A stretch of DNA of 6,668 nucleotides, from the NCBI GenBank assembly GCA_041675325.1, contig JBAYUG010000122.1, positions 1 through 6,668 on the forward strand, read 5' to 3'. Each line of letters begins with the position of its first letter. Within the stretch, counting starts at the first letter, position 1. The stretch comes from CAIKZJ01 sp041675325 (GTDB lineage Bacteria; Bacteroidota; Ignavibacteria; Tepidaquicellales; Tepidaquicellaceae). The notes below the pieces were generated by a model, which saw only the letters and a program-made list of their open reading frames with translations, was not told the origin of the DNA and did not search any database. Position numbers and translations under genes: made by a program. Shown piece by piece: positions 1-5,403 of the stretch.

Positions 1-1
1 A

Positions 2-136
2 CTCGTCAACGAAGTGAAACAAGCGGGAAAATATACTGTAGAATTTAACGGCTCTAATTTTGCAAGCGGAGTTTATTTCTATAGAATAGAAGCAGGAAAA
101 TTTACTGATGTGAAGCGTATGGTTTTGGTGAAATAA
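2..136 (+). CDS. C-terminal fragment of a secreted protein with a type IX secretion sorting domain
   Basis: The open frame enters from the left edge and ends at TAA (134-136), giving 44 residues. The fragment has the layout of the T9SS type A C-terminal sorting domain: a GKYTVEFNGSNFASGVYFYR core (residues 9-28), a short turn, then a lysine-rich end finishing KRMVLVK. In this family the domain directs an exported protein through the outer-membrane type IX translocon, and it is normally cleaved with the cargo released or anchored at the surface. The cargo portion lies outside the window, so its activity is unknown. A strong hairpin terminator starts 22 bases after the stop, so this is the last gene of its transcript. 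The sorting-domain call is confident from pattern; T9SS is confined to the Bacteroidota/Chlorobiota-related lineages, which helps place the organism. Confidence 0.85.
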   Translation, partial: LVNEVKQAGKYTVEFNGSNFASGVYFYRIEAGKFTDVKRMVLVK

Positions 137-157
137 CGGAAATCGAGTTGACCTTAT

Positions 158-190
158 AAAGCTGTTCTGTTTATTCACAGAACAGCTTTT
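158..190 (+). terminator. Rho-independent terminator after the T9SS cargo gene
   Basis: A perfect 13-bp stem (158-170 with 177-189) closes a 6-base loop (TTATTC) and runs into TTTT at 187-190. It sits 22 bases after the stop codon of the plus-strand cargo gene, so it most likely ends that transcript. It also keeps plus-strand transcription from running into the convergent korAB operon. Confidence 0.85.
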
Positions 191-270
191 GTATATTCCC
201 TATCCTGACGTTTATTTTAAGTTTTAGTTATGAATTATTCAGGTGAAAGTAAACTAATGCCGGTTGTATA

Positions 271-305
271 AACAAAAAGGGGCTGTCATTTCTAACAGCC
301 CCTTT
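271..305 (-). terminator. Rho-independent terminator of the korAB operon
   Basis: A perfect 11-bp stem containing a GGGGCTGT/ACAGCCCC core (276-286 with 295-305) encloses an 8-base loop. Read on the minus strand, the stem runs out into TTTTTGTT (278-271). It lies 22 bases beyond the korB stop. With the separate plus-strand terminator at 158-190, it makes a convergent pair between the two transcription units. Confidence 0.9.
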
Positions 306-327
306 ATTGTTTGGTTAAATCTTAAAC

Positions 328-1350
328 TTAGTTAATTTCCCAGTAAGATTTCCCTTTGAGAAGTGTATTAATATCACCCTCTCCGAATTTCTTCCTGGCT
401 TCTGCTATCTGTGCTGTCATGTCATCTTCAAATGTCGTATAATTAATATCGAGAAATACGCCTACCGGCAGCGGCATTGCAGGATTATCGGAGAACTGAC
501 TTATTATGTATGCAAGCTCTTTTGACTTTTCATTATAAATGAGAGCGTCATTAATGCTGTGTTTACCGTCATTCAGGTCAATAAGCACGGGTGTAAAACC
601 ATCGAGCTTAATCGCCTTATCCTTCTGTTTACCGAATACCATTGGTTTATCATGTTCAAGGTAAACAACCCTGTCTTCCCTGTGTTCTTTTAATGTGAAA
701 TTATCAAAAGCACCGTCATTAAATATAACACAGTTCTGAAGTATTTCTATGAATGAAGTCCCTTTGTGTAAATGTGCTCTCTGAATAAGCATCTGCAGAT
801 GTTTTGCGTCAACATCCATAGCTCTTGCAATAAATGTACCCTCTACACCGTTTGCCATTGCAATAGGGTTAACAGGATATTCAACGTTACCCATAGGTGT
901 GGATTTTGTAACTTTGCCGTGCTCTGATGTTGGTGAATTCTGTCCTTTTGTTAATCCGTAAATTCTATTATTAAACAGTAAAACATTGATATCAATATTC
1001 CTTCTCAGTAAATGAATGAAGTGATTACCGCCAATTGAAAGACAGTCGCCGTCGCCTGTTGCCATCCAAACGGAAAGTTCAGGACGTGCTGTTTTAACTC
1101 CGGAAGCAATTGCTGCTGCTCTGCCGTGAATTGTGTGAAAACCATAAGTATTCATATAATAAGGAAAACGGCTTGAACAGCCAATTCCTGAGATAAATAC
1201 TATCTTTTCTTTTTCAACACCAACAAGCTGAGGAAAAGACCTCTGAACCTGTGCAAGTATTGAGAAATCTCCGCATCCCGGACACCAACGGACATCAATA
1301 CCCGAAGAGAAATCTTTAGCTGTGTATTTTGTTTCTGCTTTTTCGCTCAT
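328..1350 (-). CDS. korB: 2-oxoacid:ferredoxin oxidoreductase beta subunit (probably 2-oxoglutarate)
   Basis: This 340-residue protein is the thiamine diphosphate and iron-sulfur subunit of a cytoplasmic 2-oxoacid:ferredoxin oxidoreductase. With KorA it converts 2-oxoglutarate, CoA and oxidised ferredoxin to succinyl-CoA, CO2 and reduced ferredoxin, or runs in reverse. Visible motifs are CPGCGD (residues 23-28), a third cysteine at C58 (GIGCSSR) and a fourth at C207, the expected ligands of the single [4Fe-4S] cluster. The thiamine-binding motif starts at GDGD (99-102) and ends at NN (127-128). No extra ferredoxin domain is present. The length is normal for the KorB group. The ATG is 3 bases from the korA stop, and its GAGG ribosome site lies in the last korA codons, so translation is probably coupled. 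2-Oxoglutarate is inferred from the family; another 2-oxoacid is possible. Confidence 0.93.
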   Translation of the reverse strand: MSEKAETKYTAKDFSSGIDVRWCPGCGDFSILAQVQRSFPQLVGVEKEKIVFISGIGCSSRFPYYMNTYGFHTIHGRAAAIASGVKTARPELSVWMATGDGDCLSIGGNHFIHLLRRNIDINVLLFNNRIYGLTKGQNSPTSEHGKVTKSTPMGNVEYPVNPIAMANGVEGTFIARAMDVDAKHLQMLIQRAHLHKGTSFIEILQNCVIFNDGAFDNFTLKEHREDRVVYLEHDKPMVFGKQKDKAIKLDGFTPVLIDLNDGKHSINDALIYNEKSKELAYIISQFSDNPAMPLPVGVFLDINYTTFEDDMTAQIAEARKKFGEGDINTLLKGKSYWEIN

Positions 1351-1353
1351 TTT

Positions 1354-3222
1354 TTACCTCACACTTCCTTTTAAAATTTCTTCAATCTTCTGTTCGATTT
1401 CAAAAGCTTTGAATGGTGTTCCCTTAACTTTATTATACTGTATCGGTTCAATTACGTAATTCATTCTCAGTAATTTTGAAAGCTGTCCCATATTTACTTC
1501 CGGAACAAGTATCTTTTTGTAGCTCTTTATAACAGCCTCAGTATTCTTCGGCATCGGGTTTAAATACCTAAAATGTGCAAACGCAACTTTGTTACCCTTT
1601 GCAACCTGATTTTCAACTGCCGATGCAACGGCTCCGAATGTGCTTCCCCACGACATCACAAGCAATTCAGCATCCTTATCTCCAATGATTTCGAGTTCAG
1701 GAATGTCGTTCTCAATATTCTTAATCTTCTGTTCTCTTGTCTTTATCATGAATTCATGATTGTCGGGGTCGTAACTTATATTTCCGTAAATATGCTGTTT
1801 TTCAAGACCGCCTATCCTGTGTTCCATTCCCGGAGTTCCCGGTTTTACCCATGGTCTTGCTAAGTTTTCATCTCTTAAATATGGATGAAAATCCTGCGGG
1901 TCTGTTCTGAATTTTGCCGTGAATTCCGGCAGCTCTTCAATTGTAGTTACTCTCCAGGGTTCAGAACCGTTACCGATATATCCGTCTGTTAAAAGTATTA
2001 CAGGAGTCATATATTTTATCGCAAGTCTGGCGGCTTCAACAGCCATTGTAAAGCAATCTGATGGAGATGCAGCAGCAACGACCGCTACAGGACATTCTCC
2101 GTTTCTCGCAAACATTGCCTGAAGCAGGTCTGCCTGTTCAGTTTTAGTCGGCAGCCCTGTTGAAGGTCCGCCTCTTTGAACATTGACTATTACCAAAGGA
2201 AGCTCTGCCATTACGGCGAGACCAATTGCCTCAGTCTTCAGCGCCATTCCCGGTCCGCTTGTTGAAGTTACACCAAGCTGTCCTGCAAATGAAGCTCCGA
2301 TTGCTGTTGCAATACCGGCTATTTCATCTTCTGCCTGAAATGTTTTAACACCAAACTGTCTCATACCTGATAAGTGCTGCAGAATTTCAGAAGCAGGTGT
2401 TATAGGATAACTTCCGAGAAATAGTTCTAATCCTGCCCTCTTTGCAGCAGCGACCAAACCCAAAGCTACAGCTTCATTACCGTTTAGATTTCTGTAAGTA
2501 CCTTTTTTGAGCTGTGCAGGTTTTACTTCATATCTTGTATTAAATATTTCAGTTGTTTCACCAAAATACAAACCTGCTTTAAGAACTCTTGTGTTTGCTT
2601 CAACTAATTCCGGATTCTTTTTAAATTTATCGCCAATCCAGTTCAAGGTTAATTCAGGTGATTTATTGTAAAGCCAGTAAATAACACCAAGTGCAAAGAA
2701 GTTCTTGCACTTTGATGCGATTTTTAAAGGTAAATTTAATTCTTTAAGAGTCTCTAATGTCGATTTTGTTATCGGTATCTTATAAACATTGTATCCCGAA
2801 AGTGAGCCGTCTTCAAGCGGATTTTCTTTGTAGCTTGCAAGCTCTAAATTCTTCCTGTCAAAAGTATCAGTATTAACGATAATAACACCATTCTTTTTTA
2901 AGTCTCTCATATTAACTTTAAGAGCAGCGGGATTCATAGCAACCAAAACGTCTATCTGGTCTCCCGGTGTGTAAATATCATGACTTGAAAAATGGATTGT
3001 GTAACCGCTTACCCCATAAAGGCTGCCGGCTGGTGCACGGATTTCTGCCGGATAATCGGGAAATGTTCCTAAATCATTACCGTATGATGCAATTGTATCG
3101 GAAAACTGTGCTCCTGTTAATTGCATTCCGTCTCCTGAATCACCCGCAAACCTTACTGTGACGTCTTCAACTGTTACAACGTCCGGTTTCGAATGCTCTG
3201 ATTGTGTTTTTTCTTCTATCAA
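1354..3222 (-). CDS. korA: 2-oxoacid:ferredoxin oxidoreductase, fused gamma-alpha subunit (probably 2-oxoglutarate)
   Basis: This 622-residue protein is the partner of KorB, with the gamma domain fused in front of the alpha domain. Residues about 20-225 are the gamma domain, opening with FAGDSGDGMQ (25-34). Residues about 246-425 are the pyrimidine-binding alpha domain, with YPITPASEI (272-280), QAEDE (296-300), TSTSGPG (319-325) and RGGPSTGLPTKTEQADL (350-366). The last 110 residues form the C-terminal alpha/beta domain. This fused form with a separate KorB matches the two-subunit 2-oxoglutarate:ferredoxin oxidoreductases. The start is TTG at 3222: an in-frame TAA lies 12 codons upstream, no in-frame ATG or GTG precedes the gamma motif (next Met is residue 33, inside it), and AAAAGGA lies 9 bases upstream. 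It leads a korA-korB operon separated from rplI by a terminator and a promoter candidate. Confidence 0.93.
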   Translation of the reverse strand: MIEEKTQSEHSKPDVVTVEDVTVRFAGDSGDGMQLTGAQFSDTIASYGNDLGTFPDYPAEIRAPAGSLYGVSGYTIHFSSHDIYTPGDQIDVLVAMNPAALKVNMRDLKKNGVIIVNTDTFDRKNLELASYKENPLEDGSLSGYNVYKIPITKSTLETLKELNLPLKIASKCKNFFALGVIYWLYNKSPELTLNWIGDKFKKNPELVEANTRVLKAGLYFGETTEIFNTRYEVKPAQLKKGTYRNLNGNEAVALGLVAAAKRAGLELFLGSYPITPASEILQHLSGMRQFGVKTFQAEDEIAGIATAIGASFAGQLGVTSTSGPGMALKTEAIGLAVMAELPLVIVNVQRGGPSTGLPTKTEQADLLQAMFARNGECPVAVVAAASPSDCFTMAVEAARLAIKYMTPVILLTDGYIGNGSEPWRVTTIEELPEFTAKFRTDPQDFHPYLRDENLARPWVKPGTPGMEHRIGGLEKQHIYGNISYDPDNHEFMIKTREQKIKNIENDIPELEIIGDKDAELLVMSWGSTFGAVASAVENQVAKGNKVAFAHFRYLNPMPKNTEAVIKSYKKILVPEVNMGQLSKLLRMNYVIEPIQYNKVKGTPFKAFEIEQKIEEILKGSVR

Positions 3223-3231
3223 AAGTTTGTG

Positions 3232-3238
3232 TCCTTTT
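3232..3238 (-). promoter_or_regulatory. Ribosome binding site that supports the TTG start of korA
   Basis: Read on the minus strand, AAAAGGA is followed by 9 bases and then TTG at 3222-3220. This is an adequate SD-like site. Together with the in-frame stop further upstream and the absence of an in-frame ATG or GTG before the conserved gamma-domain motif, it fixes TTG as the best start. Confidence 0.65.
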
Positions 3239-3262
3239 ATAATTAATTATACATGGGAAAAT

Positions 3263-3293
3263 TAAAAATACAATTATTGTGCTGGTTTTTCAA
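3263..3293 (-). promoter_or_regulatory. Bacteroidota-type promoter candidate for korAB
   Basis: On the minus strand TTG (3293-3291) is followed by exactly 20 bases and then TATTTTTA (3270-3263), one base off the TAnnTTTG -7 consensus. Transcription would start near 3256, leaving a leader of about 34 bases before the TTG start codon. It lies between the rplI terminator and korA, where a promoter is needed. The same layout is seen before rpsF and the tRNA gene. Confidence 0.55.
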
Positions 3294-3300
3294 GGTAAAA

Positions 3301-3331
3301 TAAAAAATCCATTCCCTTTTGAGAAATGGAT
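3301..3331 (-). terminator. Rho-independent terminator of the rpsF-ssb-rplI operon
   Basis: ATCCATT (3331-3325 on the minus strand) pairs with AATGGAT (3313-3307). Further inward G.U and C-G pairs are possible, leaving a small CAAAA loop. On the minus strand the stem runs straight into T6 and then ATTTT. It begins 29 bases beyond the rplI stop. The stem is AT-rich, so it may not be complete, but the T tract is strong. Confidence 0.7.
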
Positions 3332-3359
3332 AATTTATAATTTCTTGAAAATCTTTTCG

Positions 3360-3890
3360 TTAAGCTGGGTGTTCTTCTTTTGTCTCTTCTTTTGTTTCTT
3401 CTTTTATCTCTTCTGTTATCTCTTCTTTTATCTTTTCCGGAGCAGGTTCATCGCTTATAACAGATACCTTCAGCTTTGCAATAACGTCAGTGTACAGCTT
3501 GATATCAACTGTATAATCACCGAGTGATTTAATATGCTCGGGCATAACTATTTTTCTCTTTTCTAAATTGTAACCTTTTACCGAAAGAGCATCATGCACC
3601 ATGGCAGGTGATACAGACCCGTAAATTTTACCTTCCTCTGCAATCTTTACCTTAATCGTAACAGAATCAGTTTCAATCCTTGAGGCAATTATCTTTGCAT
3701 CGTTTGTTTCCCTGAGAATCTTTCTTCCCTGCTGCCTTCTGTCTTCCTCAAATGATTTTAAGCTCGAAGGTGTAGCCAGAGTTGCGATTCCTTTCGGAAT
3801 TAAATAATTTCTTGCATAGCCGTTTTTAACTTCTTTTACTTCACCGGCTGTTCCGATTAAATCGAAATCCTTTTTTAATAATACTTTCAT
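3360..3890 (-). CDS. rplI: Large ribosomal subunit protein bL9
   Basis: This 176-residue protein is ribosomal protein L9, which binds 23S rRNA near the L1 stalk. The N-terminal rRNA-binding domain is unmistakable: MKVLLKKDFDLIGTAGEVKE leads into the L9 signature at residues 13-36 (G13, G16, V21, GY 24-25, NYL 28-30). A helical linker (about 42-75) follows, then the C-terminal domain with GKIYGSVSP (87-95). The usual length is near 150; the extra tail from about 150 is a Glu/Lys-rich extension made of five four-residue repeats. The ATG at 3890 has no SD upstream, only AT-rich sequence and, 16 bases away, a GC-rich hairpin. It is last in the rpsF-ssb-rplI operon and a terminator follows. rpsR, normally just upstream, is absent. 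Confidence 0.97.
   Translation of the reverse strand: MKVLLKKDFDLIGTAGEVKEVKNGYARNYLIPKGIATLATPSSLKSFEEDRRQQGRKILRETNDAKIIASRIETDSVTIKVKIAEEGKIYGSVSPAMVHDALSVKGYNLEKRKIVMPEHIKSLGDYTVDIKLYTDVIAKLKVSVISDEPAPEKIKEEITEEIKEETKEETKEEHPA
3372..3431 (-). repeat. Five in-frame 12-base repeats in the tail of rplI
   Basis: On the minus strand five consecutive 12-base units follow the pattern ryAAmAGAAGAr and encode IKEE, ITEE, IKEE, TKEE and TKEE. The units stay in frame, so gain or loss of one would change tail length without breaking the protein. The array is outside the conserved L9 fold. Its polypurine character also produces the poly-Phe-like open frame on the opposite strand, which is not a gene. 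Confidence 0.8.
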
Positions 3891-3906
3891 GATATTTTAT
3901 TATAAA

Positions 3907-3926
3907 CGGGCGGCTTGTACCGCCCG
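3907..3926 (-). promoter_or_regulatory. GC-rich hairpin between ssb and rplI, at the usual rpsR position
   Basis: A perfect 7-bp stem, CGGGCGG with CCGCCCG, closes a 6-base loop. It stands out as GC-only pairing in a very AT-rich 64-base gap. On the minus strand it is followed by TTTATAATAAAATATC and then the rplI ATG. The T run is too short for a convincing full terminator. It could be a partial attenuator that lowers L9 relative to S6 and SSB, an mRNA processing or stability element, or a leftover of the missing rpsR. The sequence does not decide between these. Confidence 0.5.
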
Positions 3927-3954
3927 GGTTATTTTATTTTTAAAGTTTAATTAA

Positions 3955-4395
3955 TTATTTTATTAAATCTGAATCTTCAGGTGAAAGCAGTGAATCGAAA
4001 CTTTCATCGGTAAACGTTGAAGGTTCATCTCTTTCTCCTTCATTGGAGCCTCGTTTATTAAGGAATTGAATTCTTCTTGCTTTAATTTCTACAATTGTCC
4101 TGTTTGAACCGTCTTCTGTCTTGAAAGTCCTACTCTGTAACTCTCCATCAACTAAGACTGCATTTCCTTTTTTCAGTTTATCTCTGCAACTTTCAGCAAG
4201 TCTGTTCCATGCAACTATTCCAACGTAGCATACATCTTCTTTCCAATCCTCGTTCTTGTCTCTGAATCTTCTGTTGCTTGCAATCGAAAAATTCACAACC
4301 GGTGTTCCATTGGTTGTCTGTCTAAAAATTGGGTCCTTTGTAAGGTTACCAGCAATTACTACACTGTTTAATTCGGGCATCTTAAATTCAGCCAT
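3955..4395 (-). CDS. ssb: Single-stranded DNA-binding protein
   Basis: This 146-residue protein is a bacterial SSB, which coats single-stranded DNA during replication, recombination and repair, normally as a tetramer. The OB fold fills residues about 8-112, with LNSVVIAGNLTKDP (9-22), VVNFSIASNR (33-42), W51, VAWNRLAE (61-68) and GELQSRTF (84-91). An acidic tail follows and ends EDSDLIK. The usual tip in this family is an acidic run ending Pro-Phe that docks partner proteins; here the last two residues are Ile-Lys, so that contact may be altered. The ATG at 4395 is preceded by a near-perfect SD (GGAGGT, 5-base spacing); Met6 is a less likely start. It lies 42 bases after rpsF, the classic position, but rpsR does not follow it. 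Confidence 0.95.
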   Translation of the reverse strand: MAEFKMPELNSVVIAGNLTKDPIFRQTTNGTPVVNFSIASNRRFRDKNEDWKEDVCYVGIVAWNRLAESCRDKLKKGNAVLVDGELQSRTFKTEDGSNRTIVEIKARRIQFLNKRGSNEGERDEPSTFTDESFDSLLSPEDSDLIK

Positions 4396-4400
4396 AATGT

Positions 4401-4406
4401 ACCTCC
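4401..4406 (-). promoter_or_regulatory. Near-perfect Shine-Dalgarno site of ssb
   Basis: Minus-strand GGAGGT lies 5 bases before the ssb ATG. It matches the 16S rRNA tail for six bases, much better than anything before rpsF or rplI in the same transcript. It decides the ssb start and suggests that ssb is translated by a different initiation mode from its neighbours. Confidence 0.8.
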
Positions 4407-4437
4407 GGATAAATGTTTAATTAATAATCTCTTATTC

Positions 4438-4887
4438 CTATGCGGTTACTTCACCCTGTACAGGGGTTTCAGCAATCACCTCTGCTTCTTTTTCCTTTGA
4501 TGCTTTTTCTTCAGCTGCCTTCTGTGCTTCAAATGCGGCTAATGTAGCAGCTTTCTTTACGAAATATTCGTTCTTTTCTTTTAACTCTTTTTTGGTCATT
4601 AAAACTGCGAGATGCCTTAAAATATTCTCGTCAATTCTGAATGTCTTTTCAAGTTTGCCGACTACGTCAGCTGGTGCTAACACCTCAAAACATATGTAGT
4701 TTCCATTAACCTTTTTCTTAATCGGGTAGGCAAGTCTCTTTCTGCCCATTCTGTCAATGTTAATAATTTCGGTACCGTTTTTAACGAGCAGTTTCTCGTA
4801 TTTGGAAATAATCTCTTCTACAGTCGGATCTTCAAAGTTTCCGTCAACTATAATATAGATTTCGTAATTTCTCTTAGCGTTATCCAT
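4438..4887 (-). CDS. rpsF: Small ribosomal subunit protein bS6
   Basis: This 149-residue protein is ribosomal protein S6, which binds 16S rRNA together with S18 in the platform of the 30S subunit. The N-terminal domain (residues 8-100) shows NYEIYIIVD (7-15), MGRKRLAYPIKKKVNGNY (47-64) and the conserved FRIDENILRHL (83-93). Beyond about residue 105 it carries an Ala/Glu/Lys-rich extension of about 45 residues, likely helical then disordered; many S6 proteins have shorter acidic tails. The ATG at 4887 has only AT-rich sequence upstream and no SD, as is common in Bacteroidota. The stop is TAG. It is the first gene of the rpsF-ssb-rplI operon, with a promoter candidate 33-63 bases upstream. Confidence 0.96.
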   Translation of the reverse strand: MDNAKRNYEIYIIVDGNFEDPTVEEIISKYEKLLVKNGTEIINIDRMGRKRLAYPIKKKVNGNYICFEVLAPADVVGKLEKTFRIDENILRHLAVLMTKKELKEKNEYFVKKAATLAAFEAQKAAEEKASKEKEAEVIAETPVQGEVTA

Positions 4888-4919
4888 TTAAAGTTAAAAT
4901 TTATTAAAATATTAAACAA

Positions 4920-4950
4920 CAAATTTATCATTAATTACTCTAAAAATCAA
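4920..4950 (-). promoter_or_regulatory. Bacteroidota-type promoter candidate for rpsF-ssb-rplI
   Basis: On the minus strand TTG (4950-4948) is followed by exactly 20 bases and then TAAATTTG (4927-4920), a full match to the TAnnTTTG -7 consensus. The start of transcription would fall near 4912, giving a leader of about 25 AT-rich bases before the rpsF ATG. A sigma-70-like reading (TTGATT, 17 bases, TAAATT) is possible at the same place, so this is a promoter in either scheme. Confidence 0.6.
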
Positions 4951-5023
4951 GTGATTTAAGGTATTATCAGGTTCATTTAAGCTGTTCCGGACATTCTCTC
5001 CCATCAACTCGTTAGTTGGTTAT

Positions 5024-5056
5024 AAAAGAAAAAGAGGACTATTTTCCTCTTTTTCT
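5024..5056 (-). terminator. Rho-independent terminator of the tRNA-Leu gene
   Basis: A perfect 12-bp stem (5027-5038 with 5045-5056) closes a 6-base loop. On the minus strand its 3' arm is CCTCTTTTTCT and runs on into TTT, giving a long U-rich exit. It begins 28 bases beyond the mature tRNA 3' end. It separates the tRNA transcript from the rpsF promoter downstream. Confidence 0.8.
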
Positions 5057-5084
5057 GTAAATTCAACTGTTTATTTCAGTATTG

Positions 5085-5167
5085 TGCGGAAAGGGGGACT
5101 TGAACCCCCACGCCTACGCGGCGCCACCCCCTCAAGATGGTGTGTCTACCAGTTCCACCACTTCCGC
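5085..5167 (-). tRNA. tRNA-Leu(GAG)
   Basis: The 83-base minus-strand sequence folds as a class II tRNA. The acceptor stem is GCGGAAG with TTTCCGC (one G.U) and discriminator A at 5085. The D arm carries GTGGTGGAACTGGTAGACAC, typical of tRNA-Leu. The anticodon stem is CCATC/GGTGG with loop TTGAGGG, anticodon GAG at 5133-5131, reading CUC and CUU leucine codons. A variable arm (GCGCCGCGTAGGCG) follows, then the T arm GGGGG/CCCCC with loop TTCAAGT. The CCA end is not encoded (ACAA follows), so it must be added by tRNA nucleotidyltransferase. The gene has its own promoter candidate and terminator. Confidence 0.96.
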
Positions 5168-5182
5168 TGATAGTTAGAACTA

Positions 5183-5213
5183 CAAATATAATCAATATCA
5201 GAATTTATATCAA
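5183..5213 (-). promoter_or_regulatory. Bacteroidota-type promoter candidate for tRNA-Leu
   Basis: On the minus strand TTG (5213-5211) is followed by exactly 20 bases and then TATATTTG (5190-5183), a full match to TAnnTTTG. Transcription would begin about 7 bases later, near 5176, just upstream of the mature tRNA 5' end at 5167. Position and motif both fit well. Confidence 0.65.
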
Positions 5214-5294
5214 TTTAATTATTCTTCCGTTTTGATAAAATAACTCTCCCGATTAATCTCTTAGCAATTATATAAAAGCAACTACTTTGAAAAA

Positions 5295-5333
5295 ATCAGC
5301 GATAATCCGTAAAATCTGTGAAAATCCGTGTTC
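5295..5333. repeat. Imperfect tandem array of about 10-base units (ATCnGyG)
   Basis: Four adjacent units of 9-10 bases read ATCAGCGATA, ATCCGTAAA, ATCTGTGAAA and ATCCGTGTTC. The shared core is ATC-N-G-Y-(G/A). The array lies in the divergent gap between the tRNA-Leu promoter and the phosphoesterase gene. It resembles the CACGGATT-type intergenic repeats I recall from Bacteroidota and some other phyla, but I cannot confirm copies elsewhere in this genome. No hairpin or coding function is visible. Confidence 0.55.
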
Positions 5334-5403
5334 AATTAGTTTTCTATAATTATAACGTTAAGAATATGTGAACGTATCATTCATTTTTAACGTTATTATT
5401 TCC

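Noticed and set aside
1573..2122. Plus-strand open frames at 1573-1863 and 1919-2122
   Set aside because: Both lie wholly inside korA on the opposite strand, show no recognisable motif and have no start signals. The korA frame is strongly conserved, so these are chance frames.
2967..3161. Plus-strand frame of 64 codons
   Set aside because: It is antisense to the gamma domain of korA, with no family resemblance and no ribosome site.
3279..3527. Plus-strand frame encoding a Phe/Leu/Cys-rich, membrane-like small protein
   Set aside because: It is antisense to the Glu/Lys-rich repeat tail of rplI and the rplI terminator. Its hydrophobic stretch is simply the complement of GAA/AAA codons, and it has no ribosome site.
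4970..5000. TCCGGA-centred near-palindrome upstream of rpsF, considered as an S6:S18 mRNA binding element
   Set aside because: It lies upstream of the predicted rpsF transcript start, and I cannot build the stem with a CCG bulge known for that motif.
5003..5020. Small hairpin (ATCAACT/AGTTGGT) past the tRNA terminator
   Set aside because: It has only 7 pairs including a wobble, has no T tract, and lies between a good terminator and a good promoter. No role can be supported.
5310..5344. Promoter for the phosphoesterase with TTG (5287-5289) and TAAAATCT, or TAGTTTTC alone
   Set aside because: The first has the right spacing but a poor -7 box. The second has a fair -7 box but no -33 TTG. Neither is strong enough to list as a promoter.
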